Below are positions 33,089-45,628 of a DNA stretch of 64,000 nt, in pieces. Location: the NCBI GenBank assembly GCA_016169945.1, contig JADLSH010000173.1, forward strand, positions 1 to 64,000, written 5' to 3'. The DNA comes from Trachythela sp. YZ-2020. Taxonomy: Eukaryota; Cnidaria; Anthozoa; Malacalcyonacea; Clavulariidae. A model generated the notes under the pieces. The model was not told where the DNA came from. It made no database searches and was given only the letters and a program-made list of their open reading frames with translations. The position numbers and the translations under genes are program-made. The stretch's first letter is position 1. The number at the start of each line of letters is the position of its first letter.

Positions 33089-33620
33089 CTAGCTAAGACA
33101 GAAGTTTAAATGCAGACCAGAAGCATTCAAGTGAGGAGCATTAATGTTTGTATGCTTTATAATTGGCCAACCAAATTTACCACACATTTTTTCTAACAAA
33201 CTATTGGTTTTTGTAATTTTTGAATTTAGGGTTTCATTTTGTGTAAGGATAATTTCACATACAACACCTTTGGTCAAGTTATTTTCAACAATACCTTTAC
33301 CCATGGATTCTATCTTAGATACAATTTCTTCTGCATCCTTGGTTTAAATATCGTTAGTGCCAATATGGATTACAATAGCTTTGGGTCGTTCTTCAAGTGC
33401 TGGCCTCATATGGTGGAGCATATGATCGCAAGTTGCTCCAGGAAAGGTTTTAATGTTGATCTTTTTGCCAGTCGATCGTCGTAATCTTGCAGGATTCAAT
33501 TTTTTAATCATCGAGTCTCCAATTATTTGTATCGTTTCGTTGGGTGATTGATTGGTCCTGTTGCTCATATTGCTTTTTTGCTTGGTAGGTTCACTTTTGC
33601 GGCCTCGAGGTGGTTAACTT
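33089..33620 (-). pseudogene. SGNH/GDSL esterase-like domain, probably LINE ORF1
   Basis: On the minus strand: ETIQIIGDSMIKKLN (block I, GDS with the nucleophile), FPGATCDHM (Gly block), IVIHIGTNDI (block III, GTND) and HLNASGLHLN (block V with the catalytic His). One in-frame TAA follows GTNDI, after which KDAEEIVSKIESMGKGI continues in the same frame. SGNH esterase domains occur in ORF1 of several CR1/L2-clade LINEs, which fits the abundance of such LINEs here. All catalytic blocks survive. Upstream, a polar Q/S/N-rich segment (NRTNQSPNE) may be the linker from a lost N-terminal region. Confidence 0.7.
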
Positions 33621-34645
33621 TTTCAAATACTTTGGGGGTCATTGGCGCGTACTTTATCTGCCATGTGCAAATTTTCAAAATTTCATTGTGCAAATTTTCA
33701 CGCTCTTTTAGGTGTATAAAGGATTATAGTAGCACGAGAGTTGGAAAACCGAAAATTTAAAGATATGAATTTTGAAATTATAGAAATTCGCACATTGTTT
33801 ATCTTCTTGCGTGGCACGTGCCGTGGTGAAGTCTGGCGTGTTTATGGGATATTTAGGGATAAACGCTTGGATATTAAGGACTAAAGTGGGACTAAAGTTC
33901 CAGAAAATTTGGGTTATTGATGGATAATTTTCATGACGTCAAAAAATTGACGTAGGTGCATTTTGTGTCCAACGAACGACGAAAAAAAGAAATGCGAGCC
34001 GAAACCTATAGTTGCTGCGACCCCCAGCAACTAATTATAAACAAATGACTCTGGATAATTTGACAATTCAACTTTTGGATTTCAAAACAAGAAAATCAAT
34101 TTTGTTGGTGAAGCTGTGATGAATTATGGAGTTCTGACACTGATTTGTTAATTACATTCGGTACGCGACTGATTCAATTTGCTAGTCAGTAAATTTGGCG
34201 TATCGCAAGTTTTGAGAAGTCTGTATCTGTCAGAGTCAGGAGTGGAGGGAATCGTCCACTGCGAGTAGAACAGAACGAACGAAAATTTGAAGTTAACGAA
34301 ATCTTTGATGGGAAAACGGATAATCGAAATGGAAATTTGGCTTCAACAACCGGAGTTTTACTTAATTATGTTCGATATTGCTACTGTTTGCTTGATTCAA
34401 TTGTGGTTTGATTGATCCGAATTAATGATTAATTTATATATCGGTCTGTTCGATTTAAGTAAGTATTGCTCGATTTAAACCATTGATGTTCAATTAATAG
34501 CTATTAAATTTAGCAGTAAAGCCATGCCATAGTTTAGAGTCTTGATTTATACTTTGGCAAAACATATTTGAATAAAGTATCATGCAACAGCTTGTTTCCT
34601 GGCTTAGCTATAACATATTCTCGTTGCCCTTAATAATCCAGGCGG
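33621..34645. other. No recognisable gene
   Basis: A+T-rich, with no supported ORF. Multiple TTGATT/AATTGA motifs around 34350-34500 are probably compositional. Confidence 0.4.
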
Positions 34646-34647
34646 TG

Positions 34648-34782
34648 AGCCCATATCATCGCGAAAATTCATTTCGGCAACGTCATTGGTCATCGCGCGA
34701 ATTTTTCCACTAACCAATCACATTGCCGAGATTTGCTTTTTGCTTTGCGCGAACAAATTCGCCTAGTGGAAAACGGGCTTAA
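34648..34782. mobile_element. Candidate short MITE
   Basis: AGCCCATATCATCGCGAA at the left and a reverse-complement end AGCCCGTTTTCCACTAGG with TTCGCGC internally. ATTGGT/ACCAAT occurs near the centre. The inverted match is short and no TSD is evident. Confidence 0.35.
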
Positions 34783-35049
34783 GACAATTTTGGAGAATCT
34801 GGCTCAATAATTTGAAGCCAAACGCAACATCAGTTATGAAAGCTATGTATTTAATTAATGTATACAAGATCCTAAAGATAACTTTGCTGAGGAAATAATT
34901 CGTCTAAGGTAACTGATCACATAGAATTGTAATTGGCGTAACAAGCAACACCACTAGAGAAAGGCTTCTTCGAGAGAAACAACTGACAATAGACAAACCA
35001 TTAATATCTGTCGAACCAGTGGAACTGGAAGCGACTTAAGCAAATGAAA

Positions 35050-36890
35050 CAACACGAATCCGAAATACGGAACGAAATAACCTAAGACATAAGAAAAGCA
35101 AAGGCTGAATACTTCTTAAATTCGTTCGACCAGGTAAAAACAACTAGAGCATATTGGAACTTGTTGAAGAAATCTGTATCACCTATAGAAGGTAAAAATT
35201 TGGCCCAATTCGAAGAGAAAACGGTATATTAGCTTTAAGGCTGATTTAATGAATACTTATTTTGCAACAGTTGACAAAATCCTAGTTGGTGCTTTACCTC
35301 TACCTGCTGCAAGAGACTCTTCTACGGAGCAGCACGAAGCCGTTGTGCCAACATACGATACAATCTGCATATCGGAGGCTAATATAGGAAGACATGTTTC
35401 GAACTTAAACATTCGAAAATCAAGAGGTAGGGGTGGTATATCGCCATGCAAATATGTTAAAACTCTCTGGGGATGCCATTGCTCCATCATTAACGAACCT
35501 ATTTAGAAGAAGTATACAGGCAGAAAAAGTGTTTGATAACTGGAAGTTAGCACGTGTCACCCCGGCCTATAAGAAGGACGAAGAAGAAGAGAGAGAGAAT
35601 TGTCGTCCTATCACTGTACCTAGGAAAATTTTGGAATCCCCAATAAACGATACTATTGTGGATCACGTTTGTTTGAAAAAATCAGTTATTGTCAGCGACA
35701 GTGGGCCTACAGGCTCGAGCATTTGACAGAATTGCTCCTTTCTTGTCTATCTGAGGTTTGGTGGAGGTCAGTGGACTCGAGTCCCATGGTTGGTGTAGTG
35801 TTAGTCGATTTCAAGAACACGGCTTTAGGCAGTGTTTCCAATCAAATTCTAGAACGAAACTTCGGGAAATTTGGCATAGATGGCCCACTTCTTTCTTAGC
35901 TAAAAGTAATTTGAAGGACAGAAAGCAGTATACAGTAGTGAACGGCAAGTATTCAAATAAAGCATCGGTTTTGTTCTGAATCCTACAGGAGTCAGTGTTG
36001 GGTCCAACCTTGTTTACTGTAGTTACCAGTGACCTCCCTAGTGCAGTATTTACCAATGACCCCCTCTGGAACGGTGCGTATGTATGCGGATGATACAACC
36101 CTCTTCAGCATTGGTTATCTTAAGAAATAATACCATTAAGATCGTCAGAAAGGCTGAGCTCTTGGATTTACAATTGATGATAAGTTAAAGTGGAGTGAGC
36201 AGATGGTCGAACTCAAACTAAGCTATATCAATAGGTTAAATCTCTTAAAAAGATCGAGATTTCTTCCTAAATGTGTGTTATTAACATTATACTTCAAAGT
36301 AATCCTACCATCCATAACCTATAGATTAGCCGTTTGAGGTGGATGAAATAATAGAGACCTTTAGCATTGCGTTTCATGCGAACCGCAAACCTCAAGAAAT
36401 CACGTGACCAGTCCTTGGCGTCGCGTTTCTCAGGTAAGTCATTTACCTCAGCTTTTGTTTGGCTGAATATTGTTTTATCTCACGTATACCTATCTTTGGT
36501 GTACAGAAGAAAGTGTGTTCTTTCACTTATATGTAATTTTCTCTTGTAAACATTGCTCTTTGGTTTAAAATTATCGCAAACATTGACCAACACTCAGCAT
36601 GAATGAAATTCAATTTAAGTAAAAGCGTTGTAAATAAAAACAAAATGAGACAAATATGAACAATACCTTCTTGCAGTCGCCATGTTTATTGCCTAGAATT
36701 CCGCTCTTTACGTATACGTACGGTTTGAAAAAAAGCGCCATGCTAAACGTCGAAAGCTTGACGGAAAACGTCTGACGTCAAACTGCAGTTTGAGGTTTGC
36801 GGTGCCGTGAAAGTGACGAGATGCTAAAGGTCTCTATTAGACAATCTTAGTTCACTGGAGCAACTCAATGTCTGAAATAGTGAATAGGCA
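35050..36890 (+). pseudogene. Old LINE reverse transcriptase relic, split by a MITE
   Basis: In successive frames: KAEYFLNSFDQ, MNTYFATVDKIL, NIRKSRGRGGISP, LFRRSIQAEKVFDNWKLARV, TPAYKKDEEEERENCRPITV, VGVVLVDFKNTALGSVSNQI (degenerate motif A), WLKSNLKDRKQYTVVNGKYS, an altered SVGSNL block in place of VPQGS, and MYADDTTLFS (motif C, YADD, at about 36085). After the inserted element at 36349-36839 the protein resumes as LDNLSSLEQLN. Many stops and shifts mark it as ancient. It belongs to the CR1/L2/Jockey group of non-LTR elements. Confidence 0.8.
36349..36839. mobile_element. TIR element inserted into a LINE relic
   Basis: ATAGAGACCTTTAGCAT (36351) and its complement ending at 36837 start TIRs of about 55 bp that also share ACCGCAAACCTCAA. 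TA flanks both ends. The LINE reading flanking it (GG.N and LDNLSSLEQLN) is interrupted exactly at this element, confirming insertion. No coding capacity. Confidence 0.75.
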
Positions 36891-37250
36891 TGAATGTAAT
36901 TACTCAATACTCACTTCGTGCAAAATATTAACTCTCAGTGCGTTCCTAATTCAATTCTCGAATGATGAAGAATTATATTAGGTATAGCGGTACGGCAATG
37001 TGGAGTGCTGTTAGCCGTAAACATAGTGACAACATTGCTTTAAACACTAATCGTGTTAAAATACAGGTTCTTGTTATTCCTATTATAAGCCATCAGCTAC
37101 GCCAACACAAGAAGTGGTGGAAGATCACGAACTGATTTTTAAAACACCAAAATGCGCCGATACTGGTGAAAAGCACGAGAAAGGAACTTACAATATGTTT
37201 ACAAACAGTTAAACAAGGATTTGAATATTGTTACTTATTACAATAATTGT
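36891..37250. other. No recognisable feature
   Basis: May contain the decayed 3' end of the LINE relic. Nothing further is supported. Confidence 0.3.
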
Positions 37251-37252
37251 AT

Positions 37253-37872
37253 CTAGGAAGTTAAAATATTAACACTATAATATATATTAAAATCGGATAT
37301 AGAACTATATACAATAAGAAATGGATTGAAAATTACAGATACGCCATTGCTGGGAAGAAACTTCTTTGTATCTGTCCATACGACATTTAGGCAGAGATAA
37401 ACTCGAGTTATTTGGTAGGTTATTTGGGCGACATTCTTGACCCGTGGGAGGCACAAGGTGGTGAAGACGTGATTCAGGACTTGGATGTTAGTCAAAACGT
37501 TGAAACAGATTTCTAGCCTTCTTTCATCGAGACGACTACACTTAGCAACCATCAGTGCGTCACTGTAATGAAGGCCAGGAAACACTATACGCATAACGCT
37601 CTTCTGGACCGTTTCTATTTTGTTACAAAGATATTCCGGAATACTGTGAGACCACACCACACAGCAATATTCCAATACCGACCGTATCAAAGCAAAATAT
37701 ATGTGGATTAGATGATTTCATGGCTGGGACACCCGCTCGTTTGAGCACCCTAATAATATGAAGACGTTTTGATGCTCTTGAAGTTGTTTCAAATTTAACG
37801 ATCTCCGATAATGAAATATCATCAACATATTTCCAATGATTTGCTTTGGAAATATGTTGATGATATTTCATT
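37253..37872 (-). pseudogene. LINE ORF2 C-terminal fragment beginning at motif C
   Basis: Minus strand: WKYVDDISLSEIVKFETTSR (reverse transcriptase motif C, YVDD), KRLHIIRVLKRAGV, a frame change, then LIRSVLEYCCVVWSHSIPEYL, IETVQKSVMRIVFPGLHYS and RRLEICFNVL. This order is the C-terminal half of a CR1-like ORF2, with a deletion after motif C. The 5' boundary is the arm of a perfect hairpin at 37810-37872. Confidence 0.75.
37810..37872. repeat. Perfect 26-bp-arm hairpin at LINE YVDD codons
   Basis: AATGAAATATCATCAACATA plus TTTCCA (37810-37835) is exactly complementary to 37847-37872, with an 11-base loop. Each arm encodes WKYVDDISL on its own outward strand. Confidence 0.95.
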
Positions 37873-37885
37873 GACCGCGGGAAAA

Positions 37886-38590
37886 CGTCTGCGCATGCGC
37901 ACGAACTAAAACATGGCGAGAAATTTAGTTTCCAAATTTGAAAACAAAAACACTGCCATTTACACATTGAAGATAAGTGAAACAAACAAGAAAATAAGGC
38001 AGATGGGTAGACCAGACCTTAATTATTAGTATTATAACATTTATCTTATAAAAAGAAATAAAAATTAAATATAAAATCGTTTGTTTGTACGGGAATGTAT
38101 CTGGAATTACACAAGTTTAGACCAAAAATATAACTAATTTCTCAGGAATATAAGATTCTTAATGTCCTTAATCTTTCAAGTAAATCATAAAGTTTAATTA
38201 CTGTTTACGCAAAAAATTTTCATGCTACGCAAAAAAAGATATGGACAAAAATATTGGTCAAATGTACCTGCGAAAAATATCCTTGCATGGTTCCGTATGA
38301 GAATTGTTTACACGATGAGTTAATCGCCAGTCACCTTTGGTTCATTTTATTGCATGATACTATTTCTTGAGCTTGTAAACTATAATTATTTCTAGTTTTT
38401 AAGTTGACACATCTATTATTTCGCTCGCAATTTTACGGCAAAGACACACGAGGAAGTCACTCCTTTTAACGGCCATTTTGAGTCTTCGACCCACCGGAAC
38501 ACTTGGACATCAAGTTTTCGCAAGGCAAATTTCAGTTAAATTGACGCATGCGCAGACGTTTTTCCGCGGTGTTGTGCTCAACATATTTAA
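37886..38590. other. No recognisable gene
   Basis: A+T-rich. The motif CATGCGCA.ACG appears near both ends (37890 and 38545, inverted: GTCTGCGCATGCGCA and TGCGCATGCGCAGAC), so this stretch may itself be the inside of an inverted-repeat element of about 650 bp. Confidence 0.4.
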
Positions 38591-38596
38591 TACTTA

Positions 38597-38891
38597 ACAA
38601 TTATTCGCCGCAGGCGAGGTGAATATCGGTGAATAAAAACCGAGACGAAGTCGAGGTTTTTATTCACCAATACTCACCGAGCCTGCGGCGAATAATTGTC
38701 TTAGTAAAATTACATAGGTGATTATTTGGAAAAACATAAAAAATGCACATTTCAAAAATATTTTAATTGAATATTTACGATAAAAGCGGCTTAAAAACGC
38801 TTTAGGTGATTATCGCGTATTAATCCGAGGTCGCGCAACCAATCAGCATTGAGAATCTTCAATAATCGATATCACCTGTGTAATTTTACTA
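38597..38891. mobile_element. MITE with two nested inverted repeats
   Basis: Nearly perfect palindrome 38597-38699: ACAATTATTCGCCGCAGGC, GTGAATA..GGTGAATAAAAAC, then complements. A second inverted pair flanks the next 190 bp: TTAGTAAAATTACATAGGTG (38701) and CACCTGTGTAATTTTACTAA (38874). Both could fold as long hairpins. Non-coding. Confidence 0.75.
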
Positions 38892-38959
38892 AAAACTTTT
38901 AATGTACGGAACTACGTATGCAAAAGATTGAAAATTTTCAGAAAAACTCAGGTAGCTAA

Positions 38960-39640
38960 GTGTCGCTATATTTCTTTCTGCCGATATACATCAAGGCGAT
39001 GAGCTATTTAGCGTTCGATCTAGACGCAAGGAATGTGCTTTCATGACTTTGCTGATCGGCTATTTTATATTTTAACAGCCAAGTGTTCAAAACGATAAAC
39101 ATTCCATTGAATCGGCCCCATTCGTTATTCATATAAATACTGACAGTAATTCGCTCCATGTGTTTTCTTTTGATTTGAACAACCAAAGACCTATATGAAA
39201 ACCGATTGATCGACTGTTGTAAACGAATTCATGATATGAAAATGATTATGACAGTCTCACAGTCACATATTGTACTTTCTTCACAAATTATGAGCTACAC
39301 AGTAATATTTTGACCATTATTTTGGAAGACAGATACTTATTAAAACCTCTATGTAAATTACAAATACATTACATGCAAACTTTCCCAGATATCAATTAAA
39401 TATAATTTAAAATATACCATACATGTAGGCTACTTGCAAAATACAGCTAGCTGATATATAAGTTGACTAATATAGCATGTGGATTAACAAAATAATGATA
39501 GATCTGGCTAGCAATAAACTTTGAGAACTATCCCTGAACACTGCAAAAATCGTCCTATTTAGCTGTTTACTAAAAATATGCAGTTTGTTGGAAAGCTGTC
39601 ATAACTCCCAAACCATGTGAGAGCAAAGCATGTTAATAGC
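38960..39640. repeat. Dispersed repeat, copy 2
   Basis: Start and end match 7825-8690 (ATACATCAAGGCGATG; AATGATAGATCTG; CAGTTTGTTGGA; CTCCCAAACCATGTG). The ORF with the 11-residue repeats is missing here. Confidence 0.6.
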
Positions 39641-39937
39641 CAATGACATGTCTTGATTGGTCCACGCATAAAGTTTGACCATGCAGTGAGTTAAGGAATG
39701 TCCAACGAGATCTCTCCACAACTCCGTGTAAAATCATGTGACTGGGACAGGGTGTTTCAAATCCAAGTGTCAAATCCGATTCACATCCCGTCTGTTCACA
39801 GGCAACGTGCAGTACGAAACGAATGTGGAGTCATGCATACGCCAGCCATTAAAAGGAAATTTCCTTTCGAATGAAATTTGGAAAAAGATACAAGTAAATT
39901 GAAGTATATATATATATATATATATATATAGTCAAAT

Positions 39938-39981
39938 CTGCAGACATGCATGTTTCGCCGTTCAACGGCTCGTCAGTGCAG
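39938..39981 (-). ncRNA. Hammerhead ribozyme, first of 20 in the array
   Basis: Minus strand: helix I CTGCA, CTGACGA, stem II GCCGT-TGA-ACGGC, GAAA, CATGCATGTC (helix III of at most four pairs with a GC loop; cleavage expected after GTC), then TGCAG closing helix I. The same sequence recurs about 7 bp after each unit start listed for the array. Such a minimal helix III is unstable in a monomer and is thought to act better as a dimer, which a tandem transcript would provide. Confidence 0.9.
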
Positions 39982-42900
39982 CTTGTAACGCAGTCTAGAT
40001 GCGAGTGACTTCGTATTTATACACCATACTCTTGCCCTCACCAAGCGCATGTGGTACAATACTCAGACACATGCGCATCCAGACATGCGTGAAGTGTCTT
40101 AGCCAGAGTGCTCAAACGACCACAAGGGAAGTGAGCTTTTGCATTATAGCTTATTAGCCACCAATTAACCTCACAGAGTGCTCAACAACACAAGTGAAGG
40201 AGCATATATAGTCAAATCTGCAGACATGCATGTTTCGCCGTTCAACGGCTCGTCAGTGCAGCTTGTAACGCAGTCTAGATGCGAGTGACTTCGTATTTAT
40301 ACACCATACTCTTGCCCTCACCAAGCGCATGTGGTACAATACTCAGACACATGCGCATCCAGACATGCGTGAAGTGTCTTGGGGCCAGAGTGCTCAAACG
40401 ACCACAAGGGAAGTGAGCTTTTGCATTATAGCTTATTAGCCACCAATTAACCTCACAGAGTGCTCAACAACACAAGTGAAGGAGCATATATAGTCAAATC
40501 TGCAGACATGCATGTTTCGCCGTTCAACGGCTCGTCAGTGCAGCTTGTAACGCAGTCTAGATGCGAGTGACTTCGTATTTATACACCATACTCTTGCCCT
40601 CACCAAGCGCATGTGGTACAATACTCAGACACATGCGCATCCAGACATGCGTGAAGTGTCTTGGGGCCAGAGTGCTCAAACGACCACAAGGGAAGTGAGC
40701 TTTTGCATTATAGCTTATTAGCCACCAATTAACCTCACAGAGTGCTCAACAACACAAGTGAAGGAGCATATATAGTCAAATCTGCAGACATGCATGTTTC
40801 GCCGTTCAACGGCTCGTCAGTGCAGCTTGTAACGCAGTCTAGATGCGAGTGACTTCGTATTTATACACCATACTCTTGCCCTCACCAAGCGCATGTGGTA
40901 CAATACTCAGACACATGCGCATCCAGACATGCGTGAAGTGTCTTGGGGCCAGAGTGCTCAAACGACCACAAGGGAAGTGAGCTTTTGCATTATAGCTTAT
41001 TAGCCACCAATTAACCTCACAGAGTGCTCAACAACACAAGTGAAGGAGCATATATAGTCAAATCTGCAGACATGCATGTTTCGCCGTTCAACGGCTCGTC
41101 AGTGCAGCTTGTAACGCAGTCTAGATGCGAGTGACTTCGTATTTATACACCATACTCTTGCCCTCACCAAGCGCATGTGGTACAATACTCAGACACATGC
41201 GCATCCAGACATGCGTGAAGTGTCTTGGGGCCAGAGTGCTCAAACGACCACAAGGGAAGTGAGCTTTTGCATTATAGCTTATTAGCCACCAATTAACCTC
41301 ACAGAGTGCTCAACAACACAAGTGAAGGAGCATATATAGTCAAATCTGCAGACATGCATGTTTCGCCGTTCAACGGCTCGTCAGTGCAGCTTGTAACGCA
41401 GTCTAGATGCGAGTGACTTCGTATTTATACACCATACTCTTGCCCTCACCAAGCGCATGTGGTACAATACTCAGACACATGCGCATCCAGACATGCGTGA
41501 AGTGTCTTGGGGCCAGAGTGCTCAAACGACCACAAGGGAAGTGAGCTTTTGCATTATAGCTTATTAGCCACCAATTAACCTCACAGAGTGCTCAACAACA
41601 CAAGTGAAGGAGCATATATAGTCAAATCTGCAGACATGCATGTTTCGCCGTTCAACGGCTCGTCAGTGCAGCTTGTAACGCAGTCTAGATGCGAGTGACT
41701 TCGTATTTATACACCATACTCTTGCCCTCACCAAGCGCATGTGGTACAATACTCAGACACATGCGCATCCAGACATGCGTGAAGTGTCTTGGGGCCAGAG
41801 TGCTCAAACGACCACAAGGGAAGTGAGCTTTTGCATTATAGCTTATTAGCCACCAATTAACCTCACAGAGTGCTCAACAACACAAGTGAAGGAGCATATA
41901 TAGTCAAATCTGCAGACATGCATGTTTCGCCGTTCAACGGCTCGTCAGTGCAGCTTGTAACGCAGTCTAGATGCGAGTGACTTCGTATTTATACACCATA
42001 CTCTTGCCCTCACCAAGCGCATGTGGTACAATACTCAGACACATGCGCATCCAGACATGCGTGAAGTGTCTTGGGGCCAGAGTGCTCAAACGACCACAAG
42101 GGAAGTGAGCTTTTGCATTATAGCTTATTAGCCACCAATTAACCTCACAGAGTGCTCAACAACACAAGTGAAGGAGCATATATAGTCAAATCTGCAGACA
42201 TGCATGTTTCGCCGTTCAACGGCTCGTCAGTGCAGCTTGTAACGCAGTCTAGATGCGAGTGACTTCGTATTTATACACCATACTCTTGCCCTCACCAAGC
42301 GCATGTGGTACAATACTCAGACACATGCGCATCCAGACATGCGTGAAGTGTCTTGGGGCCAGAGTGCTCAAACGACCACAAGGGAAGTGAGCTTTTGCAT
42401 TATAGCTTATTAGCCACCAATTAACCTCACAGAGTGCTCAACAACACAAGTGAAGGAGCATATATAGTCAAATCTGCAGACATGCATGTTTCGCCGTTCA
42501 ACGGCTCGTCAGTGCAGCTTGTAACGCAGTCTAGATGCGAGTGACTTCGTATTTATACACCATACTCTTGCCCTCACCAAGCGCATGTGGTACAATACTC
42601 AGACACATGCGCATCCAGACATGCGTGAAGTGTCTTGGGGCCAGAGTGCTCAAACGACCACAAGGGAAGTGAGCTTTTGCATTATAGCTTATTAGCCACC
42701 AATTAACCTCACAGAGTGCTCAACAACACAAGTGAAGGAGCATATATAGTCAAATCTGCAGACATGCATGTTTCGCCGTTCAACGGCTCGTCAGTGCAGC
42801 TTGTAACGCAGTCTAGATGCGAGTGACTTCGTATTTATACACCATACTCTTGCCCTCACCAAGCGCATGTGGTACACTCAGACACATGCGCATCCAGACA

Positions 42901-43249
42901 TGCGTGAAGTGTCTTGGGGCCAGAGTGCTCAAACGACCACAAGGGAAGTGAGCTTTTGATATAGTCAAATCTGCAGACATGCATGTTTCGCCGTTCAACG
43001 GCTCGTCAGTGCAGCTTGTAACGCAGTCTTGATGCGAGTGACTTCGTATTTATACACCATACTCTTGCCCTCACCAAGCGCATGTGGTACAATACTCAGA
43101 CACATGCGCATCCAGACATGCGTGAAGTGTCTTGGGGCCAGAGTGCTCAAACGACCACAAGGGAAGTGAGCTTTTGCATTATAGCTTATTAGCCACCAAT
43201 TAACCTCACAGAGTGCTCAACAACACAAGTGAAGGAGCATATATAGTCA

Positions 43250-43367
43250 AATATATATATATATATACAATATCTGTGTTGTGATTGTAGTAGATAAGAG
43301 TGCTCAACACAAAATCATTTGTAGAGCAAAATTTATTATAATTTTAAAACAGCTATATATATATATA
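43250..43367. repeat. Interrupting segment 1 with (TA)n borders
   Basis: (TA)n, then CAATATCTGTGTTGTGATTG, GAGTGCTCAACACAAAATCA, and a shorter A+T end with (TA)n. The same segment recurs at 44420-44574 and 45629-45784, longer at the right end (CCGTTTTTGTTACTACTTCT). It has no hammerhead but shares the GAGTGCTCAAC motif with the retrozyme and PLE units. Confidence 0.8.
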
Positions 43368-44419
43368 GTCAAATCTGCAGACATGCATGTTTCGCCGTTC
43401 AACGGCTCGTCAGTGCAGCTTGTAACGCAGTCTAGATGCGAGTGACTTCGTATTTATACACCATACTCTTGCCCTCACCAAGCGCATGTGGTACAATCAG
43501 ACACATGCGCATCCAGACATGCGTGAAGTGTCTTGGGGCCAGAGTGCTCAAACGACCACAAGGGAAGTGAGCTTTTGCATTATAGCTTATTAGCCACCAA
43601 TTAACCTCACAGAGTGCTCAACAACACAAGTGAAGGAGCATATATAGTCAAATCTGCAGACATGCATGTTTCGCCGTTCAACGGCTCGTCAGTGCAGCTT
43701 GTAACGCAGTCTAGATGCGAGTGACTTCGTATTTATACACCATACTCTTGCCCTCACCAAGCGCATGTGGTACAATACTCAGACACATGCGCATCCAGAC
43801 ATGCGTGAAGTGTCTTGGGGCCAGAGTGCTCAAACGACCACAAGGGAAGTGAGCTTTTGCATTATAGCTTATTAGCCACCAATTAACCTCACAGAGTGCT
43901 CAACAACACAAGTGAAGGAGCATATATAGTCAAATCTGCAGACATGCATGTTTCGCCGTTCAACGGCTCGTCAGTGCAGCTTGTAACGCAGTCTAGATGC
44001 GAGTGACTTCGTATTTATACACCATACTCTTGCCCTCACCAAGCGCATGTGGTACCATACTCAGACACATGCGCATCCAGACATGCGTGAAGTGTCTTGG
44101 GGCCAGAGTGCTCAAACGACCACAAGGGAAGTGAGCTTGCATACAGACATGCATGTTTCGCCGTTCAACGGCTCGTCAGTGCAGCTTGTAACGCAGTCTT
44201 GATGCGAGTGACTTCGTAATTATACACCATACTCTTTCCCTCACCAAGCGCATGTGGTACAATACTCAGACACATGCGCATCCAGACATGCGTGAAGTGT
44301 CTTGGGGCCAGAGTGCTCAAACGACCACAAGGGAAGTGAGCTTTTGCATTATAGCTTATTAGCCACCAATTAACCTCACAGAGTGCTCAACAACACAAGT
44401 GAAGGAGCATATATAGTCA

Positions 44420-44574
44420 AATATATATATATATATACAATATCTGTGTTGTGATTGTAGTAGATAAGAGTGCTCAACACAAAATCATTTGTAGAGCAAA
44501 ATTTATTATAATCTTAAAACAGCCGTTTTTGTTACTACTTCTTCGACTTATATATATATATATATATATATATA
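44420..44574. repeat. Interrupting segment 2 with (TA)n borders
   Basis: Second copy of the segment at 43250-43367, ending in CTTCTTCGACTTA and a 26-bp (TA)n tract. Confidence 0.8.
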
Positions 44575-45628
44575 GTCAAATCTGCAGACATGCATGTTTC
44601 GCCGTTCAACGGCTCGTCAGTGCAGCTTGTAACACAGTCTAGATGCGAGTGACTTCGTATTTATACACCATACTCTTGCCCTCACCAAGCGCATGTGGTA
44701 CAATACTCAGACACATGCGCATCCAGACATGCGTGAAGTGTCTTGGGGCCAGAGTGCTCAAACGACCACAAGGGAAGTGAGCTTTTGCATTATAGCTTAT
44801 TAGCCACCAATTAACCTCACAGAGTGCTCAACAACACAAGTGAAGGAGCATATATAGTCAAATCTGCAGACATGCATGTTTCGCCGTTCAACGGCTCGTC
44901 AGTGCAGCTTGTAACGCAGTCTAGATGCGAGTGACTTCGTATTTATACACCATACTCTGCCCTCACCAAGCGCATGTGGTACAATACTCAGACACATGCG
45001 CATCCAGACATGCGTGAAGTGTCTTGGGGCCAGAGTGCTCAAACGACCACAAGGGAAGTGAGCTTTTGCATTATAGCTTATTAGCCACCAATTAACCTCA
45101 CAGAGTGCTCAACAACACAAGTGAAGGAGCATATATAGTCAAATCTGCAGACATGCATGTTTCGCCGTTCAACGGCTCGTCAGTGCAGCTTGTAACGCAG
45201 TCTAGATGCGAGTGACTTCGTATTTATACACCATACTCTTGCCCTCACCAAGCGCATGTGGTACAATACTCAGACGCATGCGCATCCAGACATGCGTGAA
45301 GTGTCTTGGGGCCAGAGTGCTCAAACGACCACAAGGGAAGTGAGCTTGCATACAGACATGCATGTTTCGCCGTTCAACGGCTCGTCAGTGCAGCTTGTAA
45401 CGCAGTCTTGATGCGAGTGACTTCGTATTTATACACCATACTCTTGCCCTCACCAAGCGCATGTGGTACAATACTCAGACACATGCGCATCCAGACATGC
45501 GTGAAGTGTCTTGGGGCCAGAGTGCTCAAACGACCACAAGGGAAGTGAGCTTTTGCATTATAGCTTATTAGCCACCAATTAACCTCACAGAGTGCTCAAC
45601 AACACAAGTGAAGGAGCATATATAGTCA

